From positions 1-58,196 of the forward strand of contig DAHUXD010000041.1 in assembly GCA_027307335.1 (NCBI GenBank): DNA of 58,196 nucleotides. Reading direction: 5' to 3'. The notes under the pieces were generated by a model, which saw nothing but the letters and a program-made list of their open reading frames with translations, was not told the DNA's origin and searched no databases. The position numbers and the translations under genes are program-made. The number at the start of each line of letters is the position of its first letter. Position 1 is the first letter of the stretch. The stretch comes from Acidobacteriota bacterium. Lineage in GTDB: Bacteria > Acidobacteriota > Thermoanaerobaculia > UBA5066 > Gp7-AA6. Shown here piece after piece: positions 25,394 through 36,775 of the stretch.

Positions 25394-27370
25394 ATGACAT
25401 CCAGCATCAACACCCGGGCCCTCTGGGGCCTGGCGGCGGCCTTCCTCTTCGGCGCCGCCGTTTCGATCGGACAGACCTTCGAGGTCGTGCACAACTTCAC
25501 GGCGAGTGAAGGACATGACGCGGAATCAGGCGTCATCCAGTTGAGCAACGGCGATTTTGCCGGCACGACGGTCGGCGACATGGGCACCCTGTATGTGTTC
25601 GATGCCCAGGGCCACTTCAGCACTCGTTACTCGTTCACCGACAAGTACGGAATTCATCCGCACGCGACCCTGGTTCAGGACCCGGAGGGGCTTCTGTTCG
25701 GGGCGACGCTTGACGGCGCGCTCGGTTGGGGCACCCTCTACAGCTGGGATCTGTCCAGCGACGTGAGAATTCGGGCGAAGCTCGTTCCTTCGAGTCAAGG
25801 GGCGAACGGGGAGGGCGGGTCGGATCATGCGCCGCTCCTCGCGGTTCATGACCCTCTGTCCTCGCTGGTGCAGTACTACGGGGTGACGACGCATGGCGGA
25901 TCGAACGGGTTCGGAACCATCTTCACGCTGGACGCCGACAACGACGAATACGTGACGCTCCGTCACTTCAGCGGATTCGACGGGAAGTACCCGTCGGAAG
26001 CGCTGATCGAAGTGGACGGGCTCCTCTACGGCACCACGCCCTTCGGTGGCGACATGGACCAAGGAACGATTTACATGTTCGACCCGAAGCACCCGGACTT
26101 CAACTTCAGGGTCCTTCACAGCTTCGCGGGTACGGACGGCGCAGTCCCGCAGGCATCGCTGCTCGCGATCGACGGCCGGCTCTACGGCACGACGAACCTG
26201 GGTGGGACGTACGGGAAGGGCACCGTCTTCAGCATCGATCTTTCGGGTGCGAATTACTCGGTGATCCATCACTTCCAGGGCCTCGACGGCGCCAATCCCC
26301 ATGCCACTCTGATGCAGGCTCGTGACAAGCACATCTACGGCACCACCACCACGGGAGGGGCTGGGGATACCTACTCCTTCCCCGGCAGCATCTTCAGGAT
26401 GAACGTTGGGTATTCGAACGATTTTTCGATCGTCCACAGGTTCAGCGAGACGGACGGGGACTCGACGCAGGCTCGACTGATCGAGGCGTCCGACGGCGCG
26501 CTCTACGGCTCGACGCAAGCGGGCGGGTCCGGGGGCCGGGGCGTCATCTTCCGGCTGGTTCTCGTGCCCGTGTCGATCGCTCCGTCTTCCGGTCCGGCCT
26601 CGGGGGGGACCGCGATCGCGATTTCCGGCGGGAACTTTCAGCCGGGCGCGCGGTTGACGTTCGCCGGCCTGAACGCCGAGAACCTGGTCGCCACGAGCGA
26701 TTCCTCGATGACGGCCACGACACCGGTTCTCGCCCCTGGAACGCTCAACGACGTCCTGGTGGACAATCCTGACAGGACCCGCGGCGGCATTCTCAAGGGC
26801 TATCTCGCGGACTTCCTCGACGTTCCCCAGGGGGACATCTTCCACGGCTATGTCGAGAAGATCTTCCGCGACCGGATCACGGCGGGCGTCGGCAGCGGCA
26901 ATTACGGCCGCAACCAACTCACGACGAGAGCCCAGATGGCCGTCTTCCTGCTCAAGGCGAAGCACGGTCCCTTCTACGTTCCCCCGGCGGCAACCGCCAA
27001 ACCCTTCGAAGACGTGGAGCTAGGGTCCTTCGCCGCGGACTGGATCGCGGAACTCAAGGCCGAGCAGATCACCAGCGGCTGCGACGGCGGAACCAACTAC
27101 TGCCCGAATGCGCCAACCACGCGGGAAGCAATGGCCGCCATGCTTCTCAAGGCCACGCGCGGATGGGACTTCGTGCCGCCCCCCTGCACCGGAATCTTCA
27201 TGGACGTGTCCTGCGCGTCGGGATTCGCCCCCTGGATCGAGGAGCTGTACAAGGAGGGGATCACCGGCGGCTGCTACAACGAGGGCGGAATCTTTTTCTT
27301 CTGCCCGGGACTTCCTTCGACCCGCGGCCAGACCTCGGTCTTTCTCACGAAGGCCTTCCAGCTCGAGTGA
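25394..27370 (+). CDS. Secreted GloVer-repeat propeller with IPT/TIG and three SLH motifs
   Basis: A 658-residue surface protein. A signal peptide (LWGLAAAFLFGAAVSIGQ) precedes about seven GloVer (Gloeo/Verruco) tandem repeats over residues 28-390, seen as GTTPFGGDMDQGTIYMFD, VLHSFAGTDGAVPQASLL, GTTNLGGTYGKGTVFSID and similar. An IPT/TIG-like domain follows (APSSGPASGGTAIAISGGNF, about residues 395-470). Three SLH motifs end the protein: FLDVPQGDIF to TTRAQMAVFL, FEDVELGSFA to TTREAMAAML, and FMDVSCASGF to STRGQTSVFL. Three SLH motifs are the usual cell-envelope anchor, so it is likely displayed on the surface. Like the protein at 17662 it has ITGGC/YCP-type Cys pairs. A strong terminator follows. 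Confidence 0.85.
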   Translation: MTSSINTRALWGLAAAFLFGAAVSIGQTFEVVHNFTASEGHDAESGVIQLSNGDFAGTTVGDMGTLYVFDAQGHFSTRYSFTDKYGIHPHATLVQDPEGLLFGATLDGALGWGTLYSWDLSSDVRIRAKLVPSSQGANGEGGSDHAPLLAVHDPLSSLVQYYGVTTHGGSNGFGTIFTLDADNDEYVTLRHFSGFDGKYPSEALIEVDGLLYGTTPFGGDMDQGTIYMFDPKHPDFNFRVLHSFAGTDGAVPQASLLAIDGRLYGTTNLGGTYGKGTVFSIDLSGANYSVIHHFQGLDGANPHATLMQARDKHIYGTTTTGGAGDTYSFPGSIFRMNVGYSNDFSIVHRFSETDGDSTQARLIEASDGALYGSTQAGGSGGRGVIFRLVLVPVSIAPSSGPASGGTAIAISGGNFQPGARLTFAGLNAENLVATSDSSMTATTPVLAPGTLNDVLVDNPDRTRGGILKGYLADFLDVPQGDIFHGYVEKIFRDRITAGVGSGNYGRNQLTTRAQMAVFLLKAKHGPFYVPPAATAKPFEDVELGSFAADWIAELKAEQITSGCDGGTNYCPNAPTTREAMAAMLLKATRGWDFVPPPCTGIFMDVSCASGFAPWIEELYKEGITGGCYNEGGIFFFCPGLPSTRGQTSVFLTKAFQLE

Positions 27371-27459
27371 CGATCGTGGCCTGCTTCCGCCATTCGAGCT
27401 AGCGCCGGGAACGCCCGGCGTGCCTGCCGCCGAGGGGTTCGCCTTCGGCGGCGGGTCCC

Positions 27460-27498
27460 GAGGCTGCCGGTCCCCCGACCGGCAGCCTCACTTTTCTG
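27460..27498 (+). terminator. Rho-independent terminator of the GloVer/SLH gene
   Basis: A perfect 13-bp stem (27460-27472 with 27477-27489) and a CCCC loop are followed by ACTTTTCTG. It lies 90 nt after the stop codon. On the opposite strand no T run follows, so it should act only on plus-strand transcripts. Confidence 0.88.
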
Positions 27499-27505
27499 CC
27501 GGTGA

Positions 27506-28180
27506 CTAGTCGGCCGAGAACGTCACCTTGCCCGTCTCGATGTCGTACATGCCGCCGACGAGGCCCACCTTCCCGGAGTCGAGTGCCTGGCGAACGATCG
27601 CGCTCTTCTCGCGGATCTCGCGCATCGAGTGGCGCACGTTCTGCTCCGCGACCTTGTCGACGTACGCGTTGTCCTTGGAGGTTCCGGGCCCCGATGCCGA
27701 CACGGCGGGCGCGATGTTCTTGAGCAGCGCCGTGAGGCTCCCGAAGTCGGCGCCGTCGATCGCGCCCTTGACCGCGCCGCACTGCGTGTGGCCGACGACC
27801 GCGATCAGCCGGACGCCGACGACCTTCACCGCGTACTCGAGGCTGCCGAGAATGTCCGTGTCGATGACGTTGCCGGCGACGCGCAGGCCGAACATGTCGC
27901 CGAGACCCTGGTCGAGCACGATCTCCATCGGCGCCCGCGAGTCCATGCAGCTGACGATCGCGACGTAGGGGTACTGGCCGGACGCCGTCGCCTTCACGTC
28001 GGCGGCGGAGTCGCGCTTCTTCGGCTTGCCCGCGACGAAACGCGCGTTCCCCTGCTTCAGCAGGTCCAGCGTCTTCGCCGGGGTCAGGGCCGCCTGCGAC
28101 TCCTTCGTCTGGACCTGAGCGAGGGCCGGGACCGCGGCGACGGCGAAGACGAGCGCCAGGATCTGCGTGCGACGAAGCAT
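27506..28180 (-). CDS. Periplasmic beta-carbonic anhydrase
   Basis: A 224-residue zinc enzyme interconverting CO2 and bicarbonate. The signal peptide (ILALVFAVAAVPALA) places it in the periplasm. Zinc and active-site residues are present: Cys78, Asp80 and Arg82 in SCMDSRAPME, His131 and Cys134 in GHTQCGAVKGA. LRVAGNVID and GSLEYAVKVVGV are typical of the family. The ATG at 28178-28180 has an AGGAGGAGG site upstream. Its stop faces the end of the GloVer gene's terminator. It is followed upstream by the DinB-like gene on the same strand with a 17-nt gap, so they may be co-transcribed. Confidence 0.95.
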   Translation of the reverse strand: MLRRTQILALVFAVAAVPALAQVQTKESQAALTPAKTLDLLKQGNARFVAGKPKKRDSAADVKATASGQYPYVAIVSCMDSRAPMEIVLDQGLGDMFGLRVAGNVIDTDILGSLEYAVKVVGVRLIAVVGHTQCGAVKGAIDGADFGSLTALLKNIAPAVSASGPGTSKDNAYVDKVAEQNVRHSMREIREKSAIVRQALDSGKVGLVGGMYDIETGKVTFSAD

Positions 28181-28197
28181 GCGTCCTCCTCCTCTTG

Positions 28198-28710
28198 TCA
28201 ATTCCCCATGATTCGTTGCGTCAGGGCCGGAACCCGGCCGAGCAGACGCGCATAGAGCGCCAGTTGCCCCCGATGGTACTCCTCGTGCGAGATGCCGTGG
28301 TTCATCCACGCGAGGCGGGTGCCCATTTTTCCGTCGAAGCGGCGGATGAGCTGGAGCATCTGGAGCTCCCCCGCCTGCTTCAGCCTCGCCTCGCCCTCGT
28401 GATGGCTCTTCCGCAACAGCGCGAGGAGCTCGCGCTTCGTGTGCTTCAGCGCCGCGCCCCTGCCGTACTCCTTGAGCAGGGCGTCGTAGGACTTGCGCTG
28501 AAAGTCCCCGTCGGGACGCGCGAGCTCGCCGGCCATGAGCTGTCCGGACTCCACGACGTGCCGCACGAGCTCCGCCGCGCTCCGAGCCTCCTCGTTCGGG
28601 CGGAAGCCGAGGTCCTTCTCGGGCAGATTCTGCAGCTCGTCGAGCACGCCCGAGCGCGTGTAGCTCCACGCCTCGAGCGCCTCCTCGAGCAGATCCTTGA
28701 ACGCCGTCAT
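28198..28710 (-). CDS. DinB-family (DUF664/YfiT-like) four-helix protein
   Basis: A 170-residue soluble protein of the DinB/YfiT fold. Typical features are the helix FKDLLEEALEAWSYTRSGVLDEL, an AAELVRHVVESGQLMAGEL segment with the first metal His, and the C-terminal NHGISHEEYHRGQLALYARLLG with the HxxxH pattern that completes a three-His metal site. Members are putative metal-dependent thiol or bacillithiol transferases; the role here is unknown. I start at ATG 28708-28710 where the family begins; an upstream extension to 28860 lacks homology. It diverges from the DUF4136 genes. Confidence 0.83.
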   Translation of the reverse strand: MTAFKDLLEEALEAWSYTRSGVLDELQNLPEKDLGFRPNEEARSAAELVRHVVESGQLMAGELARPDGDFQRKSYDALLKEYGRGAALKHTKRELLALLRKSHHEGEARLKQAGELQMLQLIRRFDGKMGTRLAWMNHGISHEEYHRGQLALYARLLGRVPALTQRIMGN

Positions 28711-28921
28711 GGACGCCTCTCGGATTCCGAGCGGCCCGCTTCGCGGGCCGACGAACGAGAGAGGGGAAGTCGCTTGGGGATCCTCTCCCAGCGTATCGGC
28801 GACGACTTTGCCTCTCGATGAGAGACTCGACCGTGGAGATCCAAGTCGAGCAGGATACAACGTCCGACGTCGAGTTCTTCCGCAGGGCGCCCTGGTGTAT
28901 GTTCTCCGCGACGCTCACGCC
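28711..28921. other. Divergent intergenic region, nothing else recognised
   Basis: About 210 nt between the DinB-like gene and the first DUF4136 gene. It should hold two promoters; no clear boxes or repeats are visible. Confidence 0.4.
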
Positions 28922-29479
28922 ATGAGACGACTCTCTCTTCCCCGGCTGCTGCCGCTCCTGCTGTGGGCGGCGGCCGCGGGCTGCGCGCACAAGAATCCGC
29001 CGCCGGACTTCTCCTACAACCATGCCGCGAGCTTCTCGGGTCTCACCACCTACGCCTGGTACGCCGATCCGAACTGGAAGATGCCCGGCGGAAACTCGAT
29101 CGCCGACGGACAGTTCATCGACCGTCACGTGCGCGACTCCGTCGACGCCGCGCTCCAGAAGAAGGGCTACCGCAGGGTCGAGGGTGGCGCGCCGACCTTC
29201 TTCGTCGCTTACCACACCGACGCGGGCGGCGTCGTGAGCCAGGACAAGTACGGCGTCTACGGCTGGTGGTCGTGGGGTTACGTCGACTACTACGGCACGA
29301 AGTACCGCAAGCAGGGCGTCCTCGTGCTCGACGTCCGCGACGCGCAGCGCGAGCTCGTCTGGCGCGGCGCGCGGATCGCCATGGTGGGGACGAATCCGGA
29401 CGCTCTCGCGAAAGACATCGACTCTGCCGTCAACCTGCTTCTGGGGGAGTTCCCCCCGCCGAAACCGGAGGCCCGATGA
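28922..29479 (+). CDS. DUF4136 lipoprotein, first of a tandem pair
   Basis: A 185-residue predicted lipoprotein: leader LLPLLLWAAAAGC with Cys21, then the DUF4136 domain (FSYNHAASFSGLTTYAWY, FIDRHVRDSVDAALQKKGYRRV, PTFFVAYHTD, and the ending VLVLDVRDAQRELVWRGARIAM). The domain occurs in envelope lipoproteins of unknown function. An aromatic-rich YGWWSWGYVDYYG stretch lies in the middle. The stop overlaps the next gene's start (ATGA), and the two products align along their length, so this is a tandem duplication. Confidence 0.87.
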   Translation: MRRLSLPRLLPLLLWAAAAGCAHKNPPPDFSYNHAASFSGLTTYAWYADPNWKMPGGNSIADGQFIDRHVRDSVDAALQKKGYRRVEGGAPTFFVAYHTDAGGVVSQDKYGVYGWWSWGYVDYYGTKYRKQGVLVLDVRDAQRELVWRGARIAMVGTNPDALAKDIDSAVNLLLGEFPPPKPEAR

Positions 29480-30018
29480 TCCGCCCGTTCCGCCCCCTCG
29501 CGCTCCTCGCCCTCGCCACCGCGCTCCTCGCGACGGGGTGCGAAGGCACGCATCCGAAGCCCGTGTATGCGTTCGACAAGTCGGCCAACTTCGCGACGAT
29601 GAAGACGTGGGCGTGGTACGACGACCCGACCTTCAAGGTGCCGCACGGCGACTCCGTCATCGACGGCGCCTTTCTCGACGGGCACATCCGTTCCGCCATC
29701 GAAGACGCCATGCACCGCAGGGGCTACGAGAAGGTCGTCCCCAACAAGGCCTCGATGTTCGTCATCTACCACACGGGCGACGTCGGCGTCGGCGAGCGCG
29801 ACGAGTTCGGCAACTACGAGTGGTGGTCGGGCGACGTCGTCGCGACGAACTGGGAGAAGGAACGCACGATCATCATCGACATCCGCAACACGGATCGCAA
29901 GCTCGTCTGGCGCGGCCAGATCGCGCGGCTCGAGGGCCAGAACCCGGACGCGGTCGCGCGCGAGCTCAACCGCGAGATCGGCACGCTGCTCTCCCACTTC
30001 CCGCCGCCCACGTCCTAA
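29476..30018 (+). CDS. DUF4136 lipoprotein, second of a tandem pair
   Basis: A 180-residue paralogue of the preceding protein with its own lipobox (LLATGC, Cys22). Aligned features are SANFATMKTWAWYDDP, FLDGHIRSAIEDAMHRRGYEKV, SMFVIYHTGD and IIDIRNTDRKLVWRGQIA. Identity with its neighbour is moderate, so the duplication is not recent. Translation is coupled through ATGA at 29476-29479. A palindromic repeat follows the gene. Both are probably exported to the periplasmic face; their function is unknown. Confidence 0.87.
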   Translation: MIRPFRPLALLALATALLATGCEGTHPKPVYAFDKSANFATMKTWAWYDDPTFKVPHGDSVIDGAFLDGHIRSAIEDAMHRRGYEKVVPNKASMFVIYHTGDVGVGERDEFGNYEWWSGDVVATNWEKERTIIIDIRNTDRKLVWRGQIARLEGQNPDAVARELNREIGTLLSHFPPPTS

Positions 30019-30028
30019 CTCTCACTCC

Positions 30029-30116
30029 TGTCATCCCGAGGAGGTCAGCGACGAGGGATCTCTTCATCGGCCGCACCGGCGCTCCAAAGGGACCCCTCGC
30101 GACGCTCGGGATGACA
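30029..30116. repeat. Intergenic palindromic element (TGTCATCCCGAG family)
   Basis: Perfect 12-nt inverted ends (30029-30040 and 30105-30116) bracket about 64 nt that include GAGGGATCTCTTCATCGG and AGGGACCCCTCGC. From general knowledge this is the kind of dispersed, foldable intergenic element (TCATCCCGAG ... CTCGGGATGA) seen in Acidobacteriota and other phyla. It lies exactly between converging gene ends, only 1 nt before the P450 stop codon, and could work as a bidirectional transcription end. Confidence 0.75.
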
Positions 30117-30117
30117 T

Positions 30118-31476
30118 TCAGGATCCCCGCCTCTCGAGGATCATCCGGATGCCGTCTCTCGGCCGCAGCGTGATCGACGGCGCCGGCACGATGTCCTGAT
30201 CCGGCGCGAGACCGAGGCGCCAGCGGCGGGCGATCGCCGCGAGAACGAGGACGCCCTCCATCCACGCGAACCCCTCGCCGATGCAGACGCGGGGGCCGCC
30301 GCCGAACGGGAAGTACGCGAACCTCGGCCGAGCCTCCTTCGCCGATGCGCGGAAACGCTCCGGGTCGAATCGCTCCGGGTCCGGAAACCAGCGCGGGTCG
30401 CGATGCGTGACCCACTGGCTGACGACGACGATCGAGCCCCTGGGGACGTCGAAGCCGCCGATCTCCTGGGGCTCGATCGCGCGTCGGCCGATGATCCAGG
30501 CTGGCGGAAAGAGCCGCATCGACTCCGCGAGAACCATCTCCGTCCACGGCAGCCGCGGCAGGTCGGCCGCGGTGGGAGACCGGCCGCCGAGGACGGCGTC
30601 CACCTCGGCATGGAGGCGCGCCTCCGCGTCGGGGTTCCGCGCGAGGAGGTACCAGGTCCACGCGAGCGCATTCGCCGTGGTCTCGTGGCCGGCGAGGAAG
30701 ATCGTGATCGCCTCGTCGCGCACCTGCGCGTCGGTCATTCCCCCGCCGTCGCCCTCCGTGTCCGAGGCGGAAACCAGGAGGCTCAGCAGATCGGCGCCGC
30801 CGGGCGCGCGCCGCCGCTCCGCGATCAGGCGCGCGATCGTGGCGTCGATGCGGGCCTTCGCGCGATCGAACCGCCGGTTCATCGGCAGCGGCAGCCGGTC
30901 GAGCAGCTCGAAGTACGGCAGCGTGAACGTGCGGCCGAAGAGCCCGAGAGCGGTCGTCAGGGCCGCGCCGATCTCGTCCGCCTCGGATTCCACGTCGGCG
31001 TCGAAGAGCGTGCGGCCCACGATCGCGAGCGTCAGGCGCGTCATCTCGAGCGCGACGTCCCGGACCTGCCCGGCGCTCCAGCGCTCGGTCGACCGGTCGG
31101 CGAGCGCCGCCATCGCGCCGGCGTAGCCCGCGATGCGCTGGGCGTGGAACGCGGGCTGCATCATGCGCCGCTGGCGCAGGTGGACCGGGTCCTCGCTCGT
31201 CAGGAGTCCCTCGCCGAGGAGCCGCTTCGCACGTTCGAGGCCGCGCCCCTTGTGGAACGACGCCGCCCGCGTGACGAGCACGTCCCGGATCCATTCCGGG
31301 CGGTTGAGAAGGTGGAGCTCGACGGGACCCATCCGAAACCGCGCCACGTCGCCGTGCTCGCGCGCCACGCGCGTCAGGAAGGCGAGCGGGTCGCGTCGCA
31401 TCGCCAGGACGTGGCTGCCCGGATAGCGCCGCTTCGGGCCGGGAGCGCGGGAGAGAGGGCGCGGCGGCGGGCTCAC
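30118..31476 (-). CDS. Cytochrome P450
   Basis: A 452-residue haem monooxygenase. The haem-binding loop is [19 protein letters not shown] with Cys398; the I-helix oxygen motif is AGHETTAN; the K-helix ExxR is ESMRLFPP; and PERFDPERF is the meander. There is no clear membrane anchor. The start is GTG 31474-31476 just before [13 protein letters not shown]; no later start would keep the N-terminal PGP hinge. No ferredoxin or reductase is adjacent, so redox partners lie elsewhere. It diverges from the aminotransferase gene 60 nt away. Substrate is unknown; the motif style is like CYP102/CYP110-type bacterial P450s. Confidence 0.94.
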   Translation of the reverse strand: MSPPPRPLSRAPGPKRRYPGSHVLAMRRDPLAFLTRVAREHGDVARFRMGPVELHLLNRPEWIRDVLVTRAASFHKGRGLERAKRLLGEGLLTSEDPVHLRQRRMMQPAFHAQRIAGYAGAMAALADRSTERWSAGQVRDVALEMTRLTLAIVGRTLFDADVESEADEIGAALTTALGLFGRTFTLPYFELLDRLPLPMNRRFDRAKARIDATIARLIAERRRAPGGADLLSLLVSASDTEGDGGGMTDAQVRDEAITIFLAGHETTANALAWTWYLLARNPDAEARLHAEVDAVLGGRSPTAADLPRLPWTEMVLAESMRLFPPAWIIGRRAIEPQEIGGFDVPRGSIVVVSQWVTHRDPRWFPDPERFDPERFRASAKEARPRFAYFPFGGGPRVCIGEGFAWMEGVLVLAAIARRWRLGLAPDQDIVPAPSITLRPRDGIRMILERRGS

Positions 31477-31536
31477 CGAACGAGCGTACAACGCGCCCGC
31501 GTCGCGTCCGGGAGAGAATGGGCGCGGAGGGACACC

Positions 31537-32667
31537 ATGGCCGAACCGCTGACCCGCCGATCGCTCGCCCGTCTCGTCGGCGCCGCCGCCGGCGTCTCGC
31601 TGCTCGAGACGCCGCGTCTTTCCGCCCGCGCGAGAGCGCCCGAGGCCGGTCCCTCCGGGCCGATCCGTTTGAACGCCAACGAGAATCCGTACGGCCCCTG
31701 CCGGCCCGCCCTCGACGCGCTCGCCGGTTGCGGCGGCGTGGCCTCGCGCTACCCCGGCTCCGTCATCGACGAGACGAAGGCGGCGCTCGCCCGCCTCCAC
31801 GGCGTCGGTGCCGATCAGATCGTTCTCGGCTGCGGCTCGAGCGACGTCCTGCGGATGGCCGACTCGGCGTTCCTGGCGCCGGGAATGAGAATCGTCGCGG
31901 CCGAGCCGACCTTCGAGGCGGTCCTCGGCTACGCGAAGGTCACGCGTGCCGAGGCCGTCAAGGTGCCGCTGACTCCGGATTTCCGGCACGACCTGCCCGC
32001 GATGGCGAAGGCGTGCGACGGCTCGACCGGGCTCGTCTACGTCTGCAACCCGAACAATCCTACCGGCACGATCGTCTCCGGCCCCGAGCTCGAGGCGTTC
32101 GTCGCGAAGGTCCCGCCCTCGTGCGTGATCCTGATGGACGAGGCGTACCATCACCTCGTCGAGGACCCCTCCTACCGCAGCGCGCTCGACGTCGCCCGCG
32201 GCCGCGACAACGTCGTCGTCGCGCGCACCTTCTCGAAGATCTACGGCATGGCGGGCATGCGCCTGGGCTACGGCGTCGCGACGGCCGCGAACGCCGCGGC
32301 GATGGAGCGCTGCGCCTCCTGGGACAACACGAGCCAGGCCGCGCTCCGGATGGGGATCGCCAGCCTCGCCGATGCCGAGGTCGTCCCCCGCCAGCGCCGG
32401 CTCCTGAACGACACGCGCGCGTGGCTCTACGCCGAGCTCGACCGCGACCGGCGGCGCTACATCCCCTCGCAGGCGAATTTCGTCATGCTCGACGTCGGGC
32501 GGGACGTCGGGCCGCTCGGCGAGGAGTTCCGCGCGCGCGGGATTCTCGTCGGACGCAAGTTCCCGTCGATGCCGAACTGGCTGCGCGTGTCGATCGGGAC
32601 GCCGGAGCAGATGGCGGCGTTCATGACGGCGCTGCGGGGAATCGTACCGGCGCGAGCCGCGGCCTAA
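31537..32667 (+). CDS. HisC-like PLP aminotransferase with Tat-like leader
   Basis: A 376-residue fold-type I aminotransferase related to histidinol-phosphate aminotransferases. Substrate and cofactor motifs: [11 protein letters not shown] near residue 45, NPNNPTGT at 171, Asp201 and Tyr204 in MDEAYHH, the PLP lysine Lys234 in [16 protein letters not shown], and C-terminal Arg in NWLRVSIGT. The N-terminus [19 protein letters not shown] has a twin-Arg-like motif and a hydrophobic stretch, so the enzyme may be exported folded; cytosolic HisC lacks this. GCGGAGG lies upstream of ATG 31537. A biosynthetic HisC role is unlikely since no his genes are nearby; an amino-acid derivative in the periplasm is a plausible substrate. 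Confidence 0.88.
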   Translation: MAEPLTRRSLARLVGAAAGVSLLETPRLSARARAPEAGPSGPIRLNANENPYGPCRPALDALAGCGGVASRYPGSVIDETKAALARLHGVGADQIVLGCGSSDVLRMADSAFLAPGMRIVAAEPTFEAVLGYAKVTRAEAVKVPLTPDFRHDLPAMAKACDGSTGLVYVCNPNNPTGTIVSGPELEAFVAKVPPSCVILMDEAYHHLVEDPSYRSALDVARGRDNVVVARTFSKIYGMAGMRLGYGVATAANAAAMERCASWDNTSQAALRMGIASLADAEVVPRQRRLLNDTRAWLYAELDRDRRRYIPSQANFVMLDVGRDVGPLGEEFRARGILVGRKFPSMPNWLRVSIGTPEQMAAFMTALRGIVPARAAA

Positions 32668-32672
32668 CGGAC

Positions 32673-34096
32673 TCAGCGCGCCGACGCGCCGTACACCATG
32701 CGGTGCGTTCCCTCGACGCCCGTCTTCTTCATCAGCTCCGCCGACTCGGCTTCCGAGAGCCGCCGCCCGACGGGCTCCGGCGCGTTCGCGAAGGACCACG
32801 CGGCGACCGCCATGAGCGCCGAATCCACCGCGAGCCAGCGCCGGTCGACGTGCTCGAAGGTGTCCACGACCGCGTGGTGACGCGTGTCGTAGTCGCCGGG
32901 ATCGACCCACAGCGTGAAGGCGGGGACGCCGACGGCGACGAAGGGCGCGTGATCCTGGTCGAAACTCGCGTCGAGGGAGACGCCGGAGGCGCCGAGCGTG
33001 GAGAGCGGCGCCAGGCGCGCGGCCGCCGCCGCCTCGAGGTCGGAGCGGCCCTGGATCTCGAACCCGTGCGGCGCCTGCGCGCCCTCGTCCATGATGAGGA
33101 CGGTCTTCAGCCGGTCGAGCTCCCTCTCGTGCGCGACGACGTAGGCGCGGGAACCGAGGCACGCCTGTTCCTCGCCCGAGAAGAAGGCGAAGCGGATCGC
33201 GCGGCGCGGCGCGACGCCGAGCGATTTCAGGACCCGCGCCGCCTCGAGCACGGCCGCGACGCCGGAGCCGTCGTCGTCGGCGCCCTGGGCGGGGTCCCAC
33301 GAATCGAAGTGGCCGCCGACGAGAACCATCTCTCCCGAGGCGTCGCTTCCCGGAAGATCCGCGACCACGTTGCGCTCGCGGTAGGGCGAAGTTTCGAACG
33401 TGTTGCGCACGTCGAGCGCCATCTTCACCGGTCCCTTCGCGAGCAGCCGCCGCAGCAGCGCCGCGTCCTCCTTCGCGACCGAGACGACCGGGAGCGGCGC
33501 CCGCGGGTAGAACCCGAACGCGGACGTGTAGACCATCCGGTCCGGCTTGTCCGAGGGTATGAGCATCGCGGCGGCCCCCGCCTCGCCGAGCCGCCTCGCG
33601 AGGACCGCGCGCATGACGAACGACGGATCGGCGCCGGCCTTCTGCGGATCGACCAGAACCATCGCGCCCCGAACGCCCGCCGGCAGGGCGGCGTCCGGGG
33701 ACGCCGGCGATCCGAGGTCCACGACCGGACCCGAGATCTCCCCCGACGTTCCCGGCACCCAGCCGTACGACCCGACGACGATGGCGCGCTCGATCGGCGC
33801 GAGGAGCCGCCCTCCGGCGGGGCCGCGCTGCCAGCGGGAGGGCAGCTCGTATTCCTCGAAATGCGCGTTGGCGTAGCCGGCGTCTTTCAGCGCCGCGAGA
33901 ATCAGCTCCGACGCGGCGCGCGCCTGCGGCGATCCCGTGACGCGCCCGCCCACGGTGTCGGTGAGCCTCTCGAGGTACGCGGCGGCCCGGCCGTCGGTCA
34001 TCGCCGCGCCCGCGATGCGAGCCGCGACGTCGTCCTGGGCCGCGCCGACCCGGGCGAGGGCCGTGAGAGCCAGAGCGGGCGCCAGCGGGACTCGTC

Positions 34097-34100
<4 letters not shown>
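32673..34100 (-). CDS. Secreted M28 zinc peptidase with PA domain
   Basis: A 475-residue exported aminopeptidase or carboxypeptidase. The leader is [22 protein letters not shown]-type insert ([14 protein letters not shown]) precedes the M28 catalytic core: [19 protein letters not shown] (zinc His and bridging Asp), [12 protein letters not shown] (catalytic Glu and zinc Glu), SFDQDHAPF (zinc Asp) and [16 protein letters not shown] (last zinc His). All expected ligands are present. Start ATG 34098-34100 overlaps the stop of the kinase gene upstream (ATGA), so it is translated with the kinase operon. It probably digests peptides or glutamyl ends in the periplasm. Confidence 0.93.

Positions 34101-36771
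<2,671 letters not shown>

Positions 36772-36775
<4 letters not shown>

Noticed and set aside
30118-32667. P450 plus aminotransferase as part of a natural-product cluster
   Set aside because: No synthase, ligase, carrier protein or dedicated exporter is adjacent; only two enzymes are present and they are divergent.
31537-32667. Assignment as biosynthetic hisC
   Set aside because: No histidine genes nearby and a Tat-like leader is present, so only a HisC-like label is justified.
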